A model generated the notes under the pieces. The model was not told the DNA's origin. It searched no databases and saw only the letters and a list, made by a program, of their open reading frames with translations. This document shows, one piece after another, positions 9,301 through 17,440 of a stretch of 64,000 bases of DNA. A program made the translations under genes and the position numbers. Positions within the stretch are counted from its first letter, which is position 1. Each line of letters starts with the position of its first letter. This DNA comes from Paraflavitalea soli. Lineage in GTDB: Bacteria > Bacteroidota > Bacteroidia > Chitinophagales > Chitinophagaceae. The stretch covers positions 2,050,546 to 2,114,545 of the forward strand of contig NZ_CP032157.1 in assembly GCF_003555545.1 (NCBI RefSeq), in the 5' to 3' direction.

Positions 9301-9779
9301 AAGACATCGTGGCAGTGGCCGATAATACCCCCACCGCAGATGGTTTCTTTGGTACTTCGATCGCCTGGAAAAGCTTCCTGGTGCAGGTGCAGTTCTATAC
9401 CAAATTTGGCGGCATGGAATACAACCAGACCCTCGTTGACCGGGTAGAGAATGCCGATCCGCGGTATAATGTAGACAGGCGTGTATTGGAAGAAAGATGG
9501 AAAAAACCCGGTGATATGGCCAAATACAAGAATATCGCAAGCATCGGCACCACACAGGTGTCTGACCGCTTTGTCCAGCGCGACAATGTATTGGAATTGA
9601 ATTCCATCTATCTCTCGTACGACTTCAATAAGTCTTTCTGTAAGCGGCTCGCCATGCGCAACCTGCGCGCTTCTTTCACGATGAATGATGTATACAGGTG
9701 GTCGTCCATGGAAGTAGAAAGAGGTTTGGAGTATCCGTTCTCCCGCGCGTTTACATTCTCTATTCAAACAAGTTTCTAA
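6360..9779 (+). CDS. SusC/RagA-family TonB-linked outer-membrane receptor with STN domain
   Basis: About 1139 residues from the ATG at 6360 (TTG at 6348 and ATG at 6429 are alternatives). After a signal sequence ending near ATGIAQK comes a secretin/TonB short N-terminal (STN) domain, roughly residues 45-115. It is followed by a carboxypeptidase-regulatory-like domain (about 140-215), the plug with VVVTGY and VYGSRAANGVVVITTK, and a long 22-strand-type beta-barrel ending in a C-terminal phenylalanine. The STN domain is the element that signals to FecR, and the matching sigma/FecR pair lies immediately upstream. With SusD it forms a lid-and-barrel importer in the outer membrane energised by TonB-ExbBD. 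Substrate is not evident. Confidence 0.95.
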   Translation: MIFIILCKAAFLRRLAKPKTFLVMRLTAMLLLVGCLQVCATGIAQKVSISRENVSLKKVFTDIKRQTGYLFFYNARLLENAEPVSISVKDTEMKEVLDKCFSNQPFTYKIVNRTIVVSARPVAIPIEAAITDTIPGEITVTGIIVDDSTSRPIEGASVVIRGTNSGIASNNKGAFTINGKKGTSYTISFVGYEPQTFSIRNANAVQVRLKQGTAKDPLANVVVTGYQLINKESFTGNAVVISGEELRKVNPVNVLQSIQAFDPSFRIAENNLAGSNPNRLPNINLRGSTALPTGTGDILSRANLQSNLNLPTFILDGYEVSLEKVYDLDNSRIQSITLLKDAAATAVYGSRAANGVVVITTKQPKAGKLQVYYNGDYTVNAPDLTDYRLLNAGEKLEYERLAGLYNSVGSRSTDMQEALYYQKKKNVIGGVNTYWLSQPLRISLAQKHSIYLEGGGNGIRYGLDMRYQAQPGVMKGSTRDRYSIGVDLAYNPTTRFIFKNTLSVTQMNATESPWGNFGDYVRMNPYYPKTDSLGNILQSVDSWLIDTHRSGTDQYVTNVVLNPMYNSTLHSFNKNKYLEIIDAFSGEWTIVDGLRLRGLISLTKRKYDYDAFTSPGANYYYFTSPDKLNERGSYSYSAQDETAVDGNINLAYNKQVGDHFFNATLGANIRTFSQSVTSFTAIGFPNDRFTNVGFALGYAEGASPGGYSSKERLLGSFISGNYSYKNKYLLDATLRTDGSSKFGTDNKIATFWSLGIGWNVHKEANFKSNTISLLKLRASTGITGAVNFAPNLAKTTFSYYSDWYSTGIGAIVSSYGNNGLKWQQTRNIDAGIDLGLFKDRIMISPRYYQKLTTDLLSDITLAPSTGFGFYKDNLGDMLNEGFELNLKATVLKTKDWFINLSLNMARNTNKIVRISNALKAYNDKVDEAQANNYPSTPLVRYQEGQSLNTIYAVRSLGIDPENGRELFLKKDGTYTYDWDVKDIVAVADNTPTADGFFGTSIAWKSFLVQVQFYTKFGGMEYNQTLVDRVENADPRYNVDRRVLEERWKKPGDMAKYKNIASIGTTQVSDRFVQRDNVLELNSIYLSYDFNKSFCKRLAMRNLRASFTMNDVYRWSSMEVERGLEYPFSRAFTFSIQTSF

Positions 9780-9789
9780 AAACTACGGT

Positions 9790-11253
9790 ATGAAAAAATA
9801 TTATATCATCATAGTGACCGCCGTCTTGTTGTCTTCCTGCAACAAATGGCTCGATGTAAAACCCGAAGCAGAGATCACCAAAGAGGAATTGTTCAAGACC
9901 GAATCAGGCTTCATAGAAGCGCTCAATGGCATTTATACTTCTTGTGCCATCGATGAACTATACGGCGTGGAGCTTTCTGCCGGTTTACCCGAAGTGTTGG
10001 CCCAGAACTATCATTTTGAGGCCAACGACAAGGATGGTTATAAACAAACCTCGCTCTACAACTACACGGATCCCCGTTTTATCGACCGCAAGGATAAAGT
10101 ATGGCGCAGGATGTACAATGCCATTGCCAACTGCAACCTGATCCTGGAAAATATGGCCAAGTCTACGGTGCCCATGACACAGGTCAACAAGCAATTGATC
10201 AAAGGAGAGGCGCTTGCATTGCGGGCCTACCTCCATTTCGATCTGCTGCGCCTTTTTGGTCCATCATTCGTATCGGCGCCTGCAGGCAAAGGTATTCCCT
10301 ATGTAGTGACGTTTTCGAATAAGGCAACTCCCAGGTCGACCGTTACAGAAGCACTCAATAAAATGGTGGCCGATCTTACCGAAGCCAAAGGGTTGCTCAA
10401 GACAGTAGATCCCATCCTTACTGCCGGCTATAAAGTGGGTTATCCCGGTGATACCACTTCGAAAGAGCTTTCCGCTCCGATCCTTTTCCAGCAGAACAGG
10501 CGTCACCGGTTGAACTACTACGCCGTATGCGGTGAACTGGCAAGGATTTATCTGTACCTCGATAAAAAGCAGGATGCCCTGGCCAATGCACTGGAAGTGA
10601 TCAATGCACAAAAGTTTCCCTGGACCAAAGAGGAGGATTTTATTCAAGCCGATGTGACACTAAAAGACCGGATCATGTATCCTGAACTTGTTTTTTGCTG
10701 GTACGATGACTGGTACAAGACTATCTATGCCAGCAGGTTTGAAGCAGGTATAGCCGGTGCGTATATCAAAGGAGATGCAGGTGATAAACTGTATGAAAAA
10801 GGCGGCATCGGTGGTGAGGACCGCCGGTTCAAACAATGGTTCCTCCTGGTCACCGACAATTCCATGGTGCGTTATGAATTACAGAAGTACAAGCGCGATA
10901 AGGATACCAACAAACATCCTTTCGTACACCCTGCCATCAGGCTTACTGAACTATACTATATCGCAGCAGAAGCGATCTGGGATACCGATCCTGCCAAAGC
11001 ACTGGAATACCTAAATACCGTGCGAACTAAGAGAGGCATCATTTCCGATGTGAATACGGCTTCCAGGACAGTATTCATCGATGAGCTGGTGAAGGAAGTA
11101 CGGAAAGAAACTTATGGAGAAGGACAGCTCTTCTACCTGTACAAACGCCTCAACAGGGGCATCCTGCAGGAAACAGGGGCTGTGACCAATCCGTCGGACA
11201 AGGTCTTCGTGCTGCCCATGCCGAATGATGAATTAGAATACGGTCAACGCTAA
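9790..11253 (+). CDS. SusD/RagB-family nutrient-binding outer-membrane lipoprotein
   Basis: A 487-residue lipoprotein with lipobox LLSSC (C17) followed by NKWLDVKPE, the usual SusD start. The helical TPR-like core contains the typical segments GEALALRAYLHFDLLRLFG (about residues 138-156) and LTELYYIAAEA near 385. The family closes with a region ending in LPMPNDELEYG. It lies 10 bp downstream of susC, so the two are co-translated partners: SusD forms the surface lid that delivers ligand to the SusC barrel. Confidence 0.95.
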   Translation: MKKYYIIIVTAVLLSSCNKWLDVKPEAEITKEELFKTESGFIEALNGIYTSCAIDELYGVELSAGLPEVLAQNYHFEANDKDGYKQTSLYNYTDPRFIDRKDKVWRRMYNAIANCNLILENMAKSTVPMTQVNKQLIKGEALALRAYLHFDLLRLFGPSFVSAPAGKGIPYVVTFSNKATPRSTVTEALNKMVADLTEAKGLLKTVDPILTAGYKVGYPGDTTSKELSAPILFQQNRRHRLNYYAVCGELARIYLYLDKKQDALANALEVINAQKFPWTKEEDFIQADVTLKDRIMYPELVFCWYDDWYKTIYASRFEAGIAGAYIKGDAGDKLYEKGGIGGEDRRFKQWFLLVTDNSMVRYELQKYKRDKDTNKHPFVHPAIRLTELYYIAAEAIWDTDPAKALEYLNTVRTKRGIISDVNTASRTVFIDELVKEVRKETYGEGQLFYLYKRLNRGILQETGAVTNPSDKVFVLPMPNDELEYGQR

Positions 11254-11264
11254 AACACTGCAAC

Positions 11265-12065
11265 ATGAAACAAGTCATTATCATTACCCTATCCATACTG
11301 ATGGGTGTTGCCTGCAAAAAAACACCCGACATCCTGTACCGGGCTCCCCTGCAAAATGTGTATTTCGATCTCAATGCCACCGATAGCACGGTGTATACTT
11401 TTGCCTACGAGCCCGACCTTCCCCGCGATACCGTTTACCTGCCGGTTCGCCTGTCTGGCTTGCGTGCCGACAGCCTCCGCCAGTTTGGCATTACAGTAGT
11501 AGACAGCAATACAACCGCCAAAGCCGGCCTTCATTACGAACCATTCAAAGCATGGTATACCTTGAAAGCTGATACTGGTATCTTCTTATTGCCCGTAATT
11601 TTATTCAACACCGATCCTGCCCTGCAAACCAAAGCGGTGGTGCTCAACCTTCAACTGAAACCGGGCTCAGGACTCGATACCAATGTCAATAAACTGATCA
11701 GGACCAAAGTGGTACTCAGTAATAAACTGGAGCAGCCCAAATGGTGGACCACCTGGCCGCTCGGCGCCTATTCGCAAACCAAACACCAGCTGTTTATGAT
11801 CGCTACCGGGGTTATTTCGATGACCACCGAGGGAATGGATGCGCCGCGTAACTTATACCTCGTGGGCAGGTTGAATGTAATGGTGGCCGACCCTTTTGCC
11901 TGGGTCAATAACAATCCCGACAAAGGATATGTACTTACACAGCGTACCGATGGCAACTATGATTTTTATGCCATCACCAACCCGGCCAAGACCACCCTCG
12001 TGCGCAAGAATACTTCAACCGGAAGATTCTATTTCGTAGATGAAAACGGGCTGGACATCAACTAA
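11265..12065 (+). CDS. DUF4843 domain lipoprotein of the SusCD locus
   Basis: A 266-residue lipoprotein (lipobox around C17, GVACKK) with the Calx-beta-like DUF4843 fold. Family-typical features are the early DSTVYTFAY region, then LPVRLSGLRAD and the GLHYEPF segment. It lies 11 bp after susD. In many Bacteroidota such proteins sit between SusD and a PKD-like lipoprotein, and are thought to be surface accessory binding proteins, though a direct role is not established. The C-terminal part (WWTTWPLGAYSQTKHQLF) is the other conserved portion. Confidence 0.8.
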   Translation: MKQVIIITLSILMGVACKKTPDILYRAPLQNVYFDLNATDSTVYTFAYEPDLPRDTVYLPVRLSGLRADSLRQFGITVVDSNTTAKAGLHYEPFKAWYTLKADTGIFLLPVILFNTDPALQTKAVVLNLQLKPGSGLDTNVNKLIRTKVVLSNKLEQPKWWTTWPLGAYSQTKHQLFMIATGVISMTTEGMDAPRNLYLVGRLNVMVADPFAWVNNNPDKGYVLTQRTDGNYDFYAITNPAKTTLVRKNTSTGRFYFVDENGLDIN

Positions 12066-12090
12066 TACCACAACTCCCCAAAATATTTCC

Positions 12091-13512
12091 ATGCGTAATC
12101 GAATCATCATCATAGCAACAGTCCTGGTTGTAATAGCAACAGGCTGTTACAAAGACAAGGGCAACTATGATTACAATGCGCCCGAAGAGCCGATCATTAC
12201 CAACCTCGACACAGTATATTCTGTATTTGTCGGCGACAGCCTTATCATTAAGCCTGCTGTAGCCTATACAAACCCTGCGATGCTGCGGTTCGACTGGAAG
12301 ATCGCCATCCCCGAATTGTTGTCCGACCTCTCCTTCAAAGGACCTGAGGTCCGTACAGTATACGGCCTGGGGGCCAACCGTTATCAGGCCCGGCTCACCA
12401 TTACCGACAGCAGCAATGGGATGAAATACTTTTACAAATTTGTTGTCAGTGGAAAGACCGCCTTTTCCCAGGGCACCGCGGTACTGAGTGTTGACAACGG
12501 CGAAACAAAGTTGTCATTCATCAAGCCCGACGGCACTGTACAGCCTAATATCTATGAAGCGGCCAACCTGGGCGCCAGGCTGGGCGGCAAACCCAAACAA
12601 TTGATCGGCCTGCGCCATGCGTCCATACAACCCTTTCACACCACCAGCTATTGGGTCATAACGGATGAAGGCGATAAAGGCGTACAGATCAATTCCAACA
12701 CGATGAAGAAGATCAAGACACTGGCAGGAAACTTCTTCACGCCTCTGGCCACTATTACGCCCGGATCTTTCATAGGCACGCAACAGGAATCCATGAACGG
12801 GGTGATCAATGGTAAGCTGTATGTAGGAACCACCCAAACCTGGAACCTGAATCCCTTATACGGCATGTATGGATTGCCTGCTGAGGGCGATTACAACCTG
12901 TTTGACCAGGCGGCATTCAATTCCGTGATGCCTTATTTCCTGGGCTACGACAAAGTGAAGAAGCAGGTAGTAGCTTTTACCAACTTTGGTTCTCCCGCCT
13001 ATATCGGCACGGGATATACAGCGGTAGGCGACACCTTCGACCTGCGAAAAGTGGGGCTGGACCTGCTCTACTTTGTACAGGTGAATGATGGCAACTGTTT
13101 TGCGCTGGGCAAAGATGCAAATGGCAATTTGAAGGAGATCAAATTTGGCGCAGCATTCATGGGTTTCATACAACTAAGGGCTGAATACATCCGTAATTTT
13201 TCGCAGCCTGCTCTGATCACTCCTACTACCAAATGGGCCTGGTCACCGTCAGAGATCTTCTATTTCACCTCCGGCGACAAAGTCTATCGGTACAATCCCA
13301 CCAATGAAGATATCCGTCCGCTCACCACTGACTTTGGCGGCAAAGCCGTAACGATGATCAAACTGATCGATGGCGGCAATACCATGCTGGCAGGTACCGA
13401 AGGTACCTTGTACCATCTCGATGTGAGCACCGGCAAGTTTGGCGATGTCATCAAAAAGCAGGTGGGCATTCCGGGGCAAACCATCGATGCAGTGATCCGT
13501 AACGATCAATAA
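12091..13512 (+). CDS. PKD-like family lipoprotein
   Basis: About 473 residues from the ATG at 12091. The frame is open further upstream, but that would overlap the previous gene and bury the lipobox. The signal peptide ends at TGC (C19), followed by YKDKGNYDYN, the usual start of this Bacteroidota family of PKD-like lipoproteins. An immunoglobulin-like region (about 35-130) is followed by what looks like a beta-propeller-like C-terminal half (repeated segments such as KLYVGTTQTW and TMLAGTEGTLYHLDVSTGKFG). It is probably a surface-exposed accessory binding protein co-expressed with SusCD, DUF4843 and TlpA. Precise ligand unknown. Confidence 0.75.
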   Translation: MRNRIIIIATVLVVIATGCYKDKGNYDYNAPEEPIITNLDTVYSVFVGDSLIIKPAVAYTNPAMLRFDWKIAIPELLSDLSFKGPEVRTVYGLGANRYQARLTITDSSNGMKYFYKFVVSGKTAFSQGTAVLSVDNGETKLSFIKPDGTVQPNIYEAANLGARLGGKPKQLIGLRHASIQPFHTTSYWVITDEGDKGVQINSNTMKKIKTLAGNFFTPLATITPGSFIGTQQESMNGVINGKLYVGTTQTWNLNPLYGMYGLPAEGDYNLFDQAAFNSVMPYFLGYDKVKKQVVAFTNFGSPAYIGTGYTAVGDTFDLRKVGLDLLYFVQVNDGNCFALGKDANGNLKEIKFGAAFMGFIQLRAEYIRNFSQPALITPTTKWAWSPSEIFYFTSGDKVYRYNPTNEDIRPLTTDFGGKAVTMIKLIDGGNTMLAGTEGTLYHLDVSTGKFGDVIKKQVGIPGQTIDAVIRNDQ

Positions 13513-13541
13513 TATTCAATTACATCAATCAATTCATAGCA

Positions 13542-14645
13542 ATGACAACAAAAAAGAAGCCTGTACTCGCCCTGCTCTTAGCTGCGGCCGTGGGTGCATT
13601 GAGCTGGCAAAAAGCCGCTACACCAGATGGTTTTACCCTTACCGGCAATGTGCCGGATTTCAAAGACAGTATCGTATTCCTGACTTATGGCACATTCGAC
13701 AACACCAAAATTGACAGTGCAATAGTCAGCAATGGCAAGTTTGCCTTTAAAGGTGAAGTTGCCGAACCATTGCAGGGCATGCTGTTTTCGCGTAATTACC
13801 GCCTTCGTCTCGATCTGTTCGTAGATAAGGGCAATGTAACCGTGGATGGCCCGATAGAGGACATGAAAGTAACGGGCTCACCTGTCGTGAATGAGTATGA
13901 GGTATTCAACCGGGCGATCATGGCCAACCGTAAATGGGTGAACAAGATCTATACGGAAGCGTATGAGGCCAAACAGGCAGGAGATACTACCCGGGCAAAA
14001 GGCCTGGAAGCCGATGGCAGCAAGTGGTACGCGTATGAGTATGAGATCCGTAAAAACTACATTAAGCAACATCCTGCCAGTCCGATCAGCGTGCGTGAAC
14101 TGCTTATGTATGTCAACAACAAAACACTGGCCGAATGCACTCCTATGTACACTGCACTGGATTCAACAGTAATGGCATCAGCCCAGGGTCTGGAATTGAC
14201 AAAGCGGATGCAATTGCTCAATAAGATCACCACGGGCAAACCCGCATTGGCATTTGCCCAGGCAAATGTGGAAGGAAAGACCATCACGCTAAAGTCCTAC
14301 AAAGGCAAATATGTGTTGCTGGAATTCTGGGCTTCCTGGTGCGGTCCCTGCCGGGCAGAAAACCCCAACCTGCGTAAGCAAGTGGAGTTATTTGGTTCGA
14401 AGGGATTCAATGTACTTGGCGTATCCCTTGATAAGACCAAAGCACCCTGGGTACAAGCCATCGAAAAAGATGGACTTACCTGGCCGCAGGTGTCGGATCT
14501 GAAAGGATGGAACAATGAGATCGCCTTATTGTATGGAGTAAAGGCCGTACCGGCCAATTTCCTGATCGATCCCACAGGTACGATAATCGCCCAGGATCTG
14601 CGCGGTGAAGCCCTCAATCAGAAGCTAAAAGAGATTTTTAAATAG
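13542..14645 (+). CDS. TlpA-like thiol-disulfide oxidoreductase with DUF4369 N-terminus
   Basis: A 367-residue exported thioredoxin-fold protein. The N-terminal signal is followed by a DUF4369-type beta domain (about 30-120, FTLTGNVPDFKDSIVFLTYG in part), a helical linker, and a C-terminal TlpA/AhpC-TSA domain (about 235-365). The redox motif is WASWCGPC, and the cis-proline loop is within VKAVPANFLIDP. It is the last gene of the SusCD locus, before a strong terminator. Its presence suggests the imported substrate or the locus proteins need thiol or disulfide handling in the periplasm, which is an inference. Confidence 0.9.
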   Translation: MTTKKKPVLALLLAAAVGALSWQKAATPDGFTLTGNVPDFKDSIVFLTYGTFDNTKIDSAIVSNGKFAFKGEVAEPLQGMLFSRNYRLRLDLFVDKGNVTVDGPIEDMKVTGSPVVNEYEVFNRAIMANRKWVNKIYTEAYEAKQAGDTTRAKGLEADGSKWYAYEYEIRKNYIKQHPASPISVRELLMYVNNKTLAECTPMYTALDSTVMASAQGLELTKRMQLLNKITTGKPALAFAQANVEGKTITLKSYKGKYVLLEFWASWCGPCRAENPNLRKQVELFGSKGFNVLGVSLDKTKAPWVQAIEKDGLTWPQVSDLKGWNNEIALLYGVKAVPANFLIDPTGTIIAQDLRGEALNQKLKEIFK

Positions 14646-14666
14646 CGTTTTCCCGCTTACCCGTTC

Positions 14667-14703
14667 AGGCCCGCCAACGCAAATGCTGAGGCGGGCCTTT
14701 TTT
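14667..14703 (+). terminator. Intrinsic terminator of the SusCD locus
   Basis: AGGCCCGCC at 14667-14675 pairs with its complement at 14690-14698, with a 14-nt loop and six T (14698-14703). It lies 22 bp after the TlpA stop codon. Confidence 0.92.
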
Positions 14704-14820
14704 ATTATACTTCTGCTTCCCGCTGAATCCTCTTGTATTTCATTAAATTGTTTGAGAATTTCCCTTCCCTTTGTAAGAATCTCTTCTTTTGATGGTACTA
14801 ATGGATAAACCATACCTGCA

Positions 14821-15330
14821 GTGACAGAAAAGGAACAATTGGCAATACTGGAAACCTGGCTGGGTTCATACAAGGGTATTCTATTTAAAGTAGTACATGC
14901 TTATACAGGTAATCATATGGACAAGGATGACTTGTTCCAGGAGATCATCATACAGGTATGGCGCTCCATTCCGGTTTTCCGCGAGGAATGTTCCGTGACC
15001 ACCTGGCTGTATCGTATCGCACTCAATACCGCAATTAAATGGTCCGCCCGGTCGCGAAAACATGTCCCCTCAGAAACCCTGGAGCGGGTGGAGCACCTTA
15101 TACAGGAAAATAAATGCGCGGCGGATGAGCGGTTGGAATGGCTGTACCGGGCCATCCATCAACTGGATGAAATTGATCGCTCGCTTACCTTATTATTATT
15201 AGAAGGCTTCAGCTATAAAGAGATGGCTGTCATACTGGGTATTACAGAATCAAATGTTGGCGTTAAGATCAACCGCATTAAAAAACAACTGATCGCTCAA
15301 TCAAAAAATAAGTACAGCCATGGAATTTGA
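14821..15330 (+). CDS. Second ECF-type RNA polymerase sigma factor
   Basis: A 169-residue ECF sigma factor starting with GTG at 14821. Sigma-2 is at about residues 12-80 (DKDDLFQEIIIQVWRSIPVF, then CSVTTWLYRIALNTAIKW) and sigma-4 at about 110-160 (IDRSLTLLLLEGFSYKEMAVILGI, then NVGVKINRIKKQL). It belongs to a different subgroup from the FecR-linked sigma factor: it lacks the hydrophobic tail and is followed by a membrane protein, with which it overlaps by 11 nt. That coupling suggests the membrane protein controls its activity. It is distinct from the SusCD locus, being separated by a terminator. Confidence 0.9.
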   Translation: MTEKEQLAILETWLGSYKGILFKVVHAYTGNHMDKDDLFQEIIIQVWRSIPVFREECSVTTWLYRIALNTAIKWSARSRKHVPSETLERVEHLIQENKCAADERLEWLYRAIHQLDEIDRSLTLLLLEGFSYKEMAVILGITESNVGVKINRIKKQLIAQSKNKYSHGI

Positions 15331-15889
15331 TGAATTACAAAAGATCTGGGACACACAAAACCAGCAGTCCCTTTATGTGATCAACGAGCAGGCTTTGCAC
15401 CACCGCATTCAGGCCAAAATGAGGCAGGGTTATCATATTACCAATATTAGTGAATGGCTCACCATCATGGTGAACCTGGGCGCAGGAAGTCTCATACTGA
15501 TTCTCTTTGGGATCAAAAACAGCGGGAATATCTCTATGTACCTGCTGGCTGCCTGGATGTTGGCTACAGCCTTGTTTGCCATGATGAACCGTATCCGCAG
15601 AATAAAGGGCAACCGCCGCTTCGACCGGTCACTGCAAGGTGATCTTCAATATGCTATTTCCCTGACTACTTACCAGGTGCATCTTTCTCAAATCTTGCGT
15701 TGGAACGTATTGCCTGTAGGTGTCTTAACCATCCTGGGCCTTTGGGAAAGCGGCAAACCCTGGTGGATTGCCGGATGTGTATTGCTCTTTTTTGCCCTGA
15801 CCTGGTATGCTTCCCGGTGGGAACATTCTTTCTACCGCAACAGGAAGCACTCGCTGGAAACATTACAAAGTAAACTGAGCGCTAACTAA
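15320..15889 (+). CDS. Membrane protein coupled to the ECF sigma factor (candidate anti-sigma factor)
   Basis: A 189-residue protein whose ATG lies inside the end of the sigma gene (11-nt overlap), so translation is coupled. A cytoplasmic N-terminus of about 45 residues (MEFDELQKIWDTQNQQSLYV) precedes two hydrophobic pairs, about 48-68, 72-92, 130-148 and 152-170, making four probable transmembrane helices. There is no zinc-binding anti-sigma motif (HxxxCxxC). The position after an ECF sigma gene and the soluble N-terminus fit an anti-sigma factor, but sequence alone does not prove this. The product is not from a family I can name. Confidence 0.7.
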   Translation: MEFDELQKIWDTQNQQSLYVINEQALHHRIQAKMRQGYHITNISEWLTIMVNLGAGSLILILFGIKNSGNISMYLLAAWMLATALFAMMNRIRRIKGNRRFDRSLQGDLQYAISLTTYQVHLSQILRWNVLPVGVLTILGLWESGKPWWIAGCVLLFFALTWYASRWEHSFYRNRKHSLETLQSKLSAN

Positions 15890-15992
15890 ACTCATTCAAC
15901 TTCATACGCATACTATGATATGCCGGAAATTGTGCAGATACAACTAATTACCTCTTGACACCTGCTACATCTGCAACCAGGAAGAATGAAAT

Positions 15993-16018
15993 AAAAAAGG
16001 GCAGTGTTGAAACTGCCC
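15993..16018 (-). terminator. Intrinsic terminator of the RRM protein gene
   Basis: Read on the minus strand, GGGCAGT (16018-16012) pairs with ACTGCCC (16005-15999) across a 6-nt loop, followed by six T (15998-15993). It lies 43 bp after the stop codon. Confidence 0.9.
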
Positions 16019-16061
16019 TCTATCCGGGGGTTAACCCTGAAAACGATATTATAAGCTATTA

Positions 16062-16367
16062 TTAATACCTGTTTTTGTTGTAGCTACCACCATTGTTGTA
16101 GTTACCGCCGCGGGAAGAACGGTCTTCCTTTGGTTTTGCTTCCATTACCTTAATAGTACGGCCTTCTACGGTAGCGCCATCCAATTCCTGGATCGCCTTT
16201 TTAGAAGCTGCATCATCAGACATTTCAACAAATCCAAAACCACGTGAGTTTCCGGATTCCCTGTCATTGATAATTTTTGCAGAGGTTACTTCTCCATAAG
16301 GAGCAAAAAATTCCCTTAAGTCTTCATCTTGTACGTTGAAGCTTAAATTTGACACATAAATGTTCAT
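16062..16367 (-). CDS. RRM-type RNA-binding protein
   Basis: A 101-residue protein with a single RNA recognition motif: RNP2 is IYVSNL at residues 3-8, RNP1 is RGFGFVEM at about 42-49. A flexible glycine/asparagine/arginine-rich tail follows (SRGGNYNNGGSYNKNRY). This architecture is typical of small bacterial cold-inducible or stress-linked RNA chaperones in Bacteroidota and cyanobacteria. The 5' leader is about 105 nt if the promoter at 16481-16514 is right, which would leave room for post-transcriptional, for example temperature-linked, control. Transcribed alone between its own promoter and terminator. Confidence 0.95.
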   Translation of the reverse strand: MNIYVSNLSFNVQDEDLREFFAPYGEVTSAKIINDRESGNSRGFGFVEMSDDAASKKAIQELDGATVEGRTIKVMEAKPKEDRSSRGGNYNNGGSYNKNRY

Positions 16368-16480
16368 GCTTAATAAATAATAAGTAAATAATGTGAGAAA
16401 GCAAGAGTAAGAGACTAATTAAGGTGCAGATTGCTGAGCAGGATAATTAACGATTACTGAGGCAAGACTCGATTACCCTA

Positions 16481-16514
16481 CAAATGTAGGGGTTATTTTG
16501 TTACCGAAAGCAAA
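16481..16514 (-). promoter_or_regulatory. Promoter of the RRM protein gene
   Basis: On the minus strand, TTTG (16514-16511), a 22-nt spacer and TACATTTG (16488-16481) match the Bacteroidota promoter consensus. The -7 element lies inside a short hairpin (CCCTAC/GTAGGG, 16476-16491). Confidence 0.6.
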
Positions 16515-16600
16515 AATTTTCATTAAAGCATTGGTTTATTGAATTGATCCCTTTACTGGTACCAATATCCTATCTCCCGAACTTGCGAAAATGATGGTAT

Positions 16601-17440
16601 TTACCTGCTTGCTCGTTTCCTTTGACTCTCTTTCGTTTTATAAAAAACAAGGATCCCAGCTATGGCCAATAACATGACCAACACAAAAGCCAGCATTCCG
16701 ACATTTTGTACCCGGGTTTCGTAGCCTTTCTCTATTATCGCCTCCCATATCCCAGGTTCGCCTTTAAAACCCATTGACCACTGACCGAAGTTCCAGGCGC
16801 TGTGCAATCCCAGTGGTAATGCCAACCCTCTTGTTCTCAATGCAGCCAGGCCAAATAAAACACCCCCCATTCCAATGCCTACTATAGCCATCTCCCATGT
16901 CATTCCCGCCACTACATGCTCAAGAATAAAGATGATCGTTATAATAGTTAATGCTATACCTGCTTTCAAAACATAACTGAGGCTTCTTAAAGCATAAGAA
17001 CGAAACACCAATTCTTCCCTGGCGGCCACTAAAAAAAACAAGAGCAATGACGAAAATATTTTCCCAGTTGTAATAGTAGTAATAAAGATTAATTGAGAAT
17101 GACCAAAGCCTAGTACGATCATTGCCTGGGTAATGGCCATTGCCAGTCCAATTAAATAGCCCGTGAAAAAACGTGAGGCGCTTTTTCTTCCGGGAATGAG
17201 CCCCACATCATTCAGACTTAGTTTTTCCCAACGTACAAATAGTAAGATCAATAAGAAAGTTAATAGAGTGGCCAGGAACATGGTTATATGATCCGCTATT
17301 CTGCCCGAAAGGCTTTTGGTGAGGCCTGAAATAGCAGCAAATATTACAATGCAGCCAATATAAAAGCATAACACGCGCCCCAACGTATAATACCATTTCA
17401 GACTTATCTCTTGCACTTTGTTTCTCATACCTGATCTCAT
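16601..17440 (-). CDS. CPBP-family intramembrane metalloprotease
   Basis: A 279-residue polytopic membrane protein with about eight hydrophobic helices and the three CPBP (Abi/CAAX protease) signatures: EELVFR (EExxxR), the ILEH segment, and HSAWN (HxxxN). The family cleaves or modifies membrane-bound substrates, and members act in prenyl-protein processing, bacteriocin self-immunity or signalling. The ATG at 17440 forms an ATGA overlap with the stop codon of a short SGNH-hydrolase-like fragment upstream, so its translation is probably coupled to that remnant. The extreme C-terminus is basic (KESQRKRASR). Confidence 0.85.
   Translation of the reverse strand: MRSGMRNKVQEISLKWYYTLGRVLCFYIGCIVIFAAISGLTKSLSGRIADHITMFLATLLTFLLILLFVRWEKLSLNDVGLIPGRKSASRFFTGYLIGLAMAITQAMIVLGFGHSQLIFITTITTGKIFSSLLLFFLVAAREELVFRSYALRSLSYVLKAGIALTIITIIFILEHVVAGMTWEMAIVGIGMGGVLFGLAALRTRGLALPLGLHSAWNFGQWSMGFKGEPGIWEAIIEKGYETRVQNVGMLAFVLVMLLAIAGILVFYKTKESQRKRASR

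Noticed and set aside
8676-9767. 363-codon minus-strand frame opposite the SusC gene
   Set aside because: Mirror frame of a long, clearly coding gene, without promoter or protein features.
12040-12090. Upstream extension of the PKD-like lipoprotein gene
   Set aside because: It would overlap the DUF4843 gene and bury the lipobox; ATG 12091 gives a normal signal peptide.
16479-16488. BlaI/MecI-type operator TACAAATGTA
   Set aside because: It coincides with a good -7 promoter box and no BlaI-type regulator is in the window, so the promoter reading is preferred.
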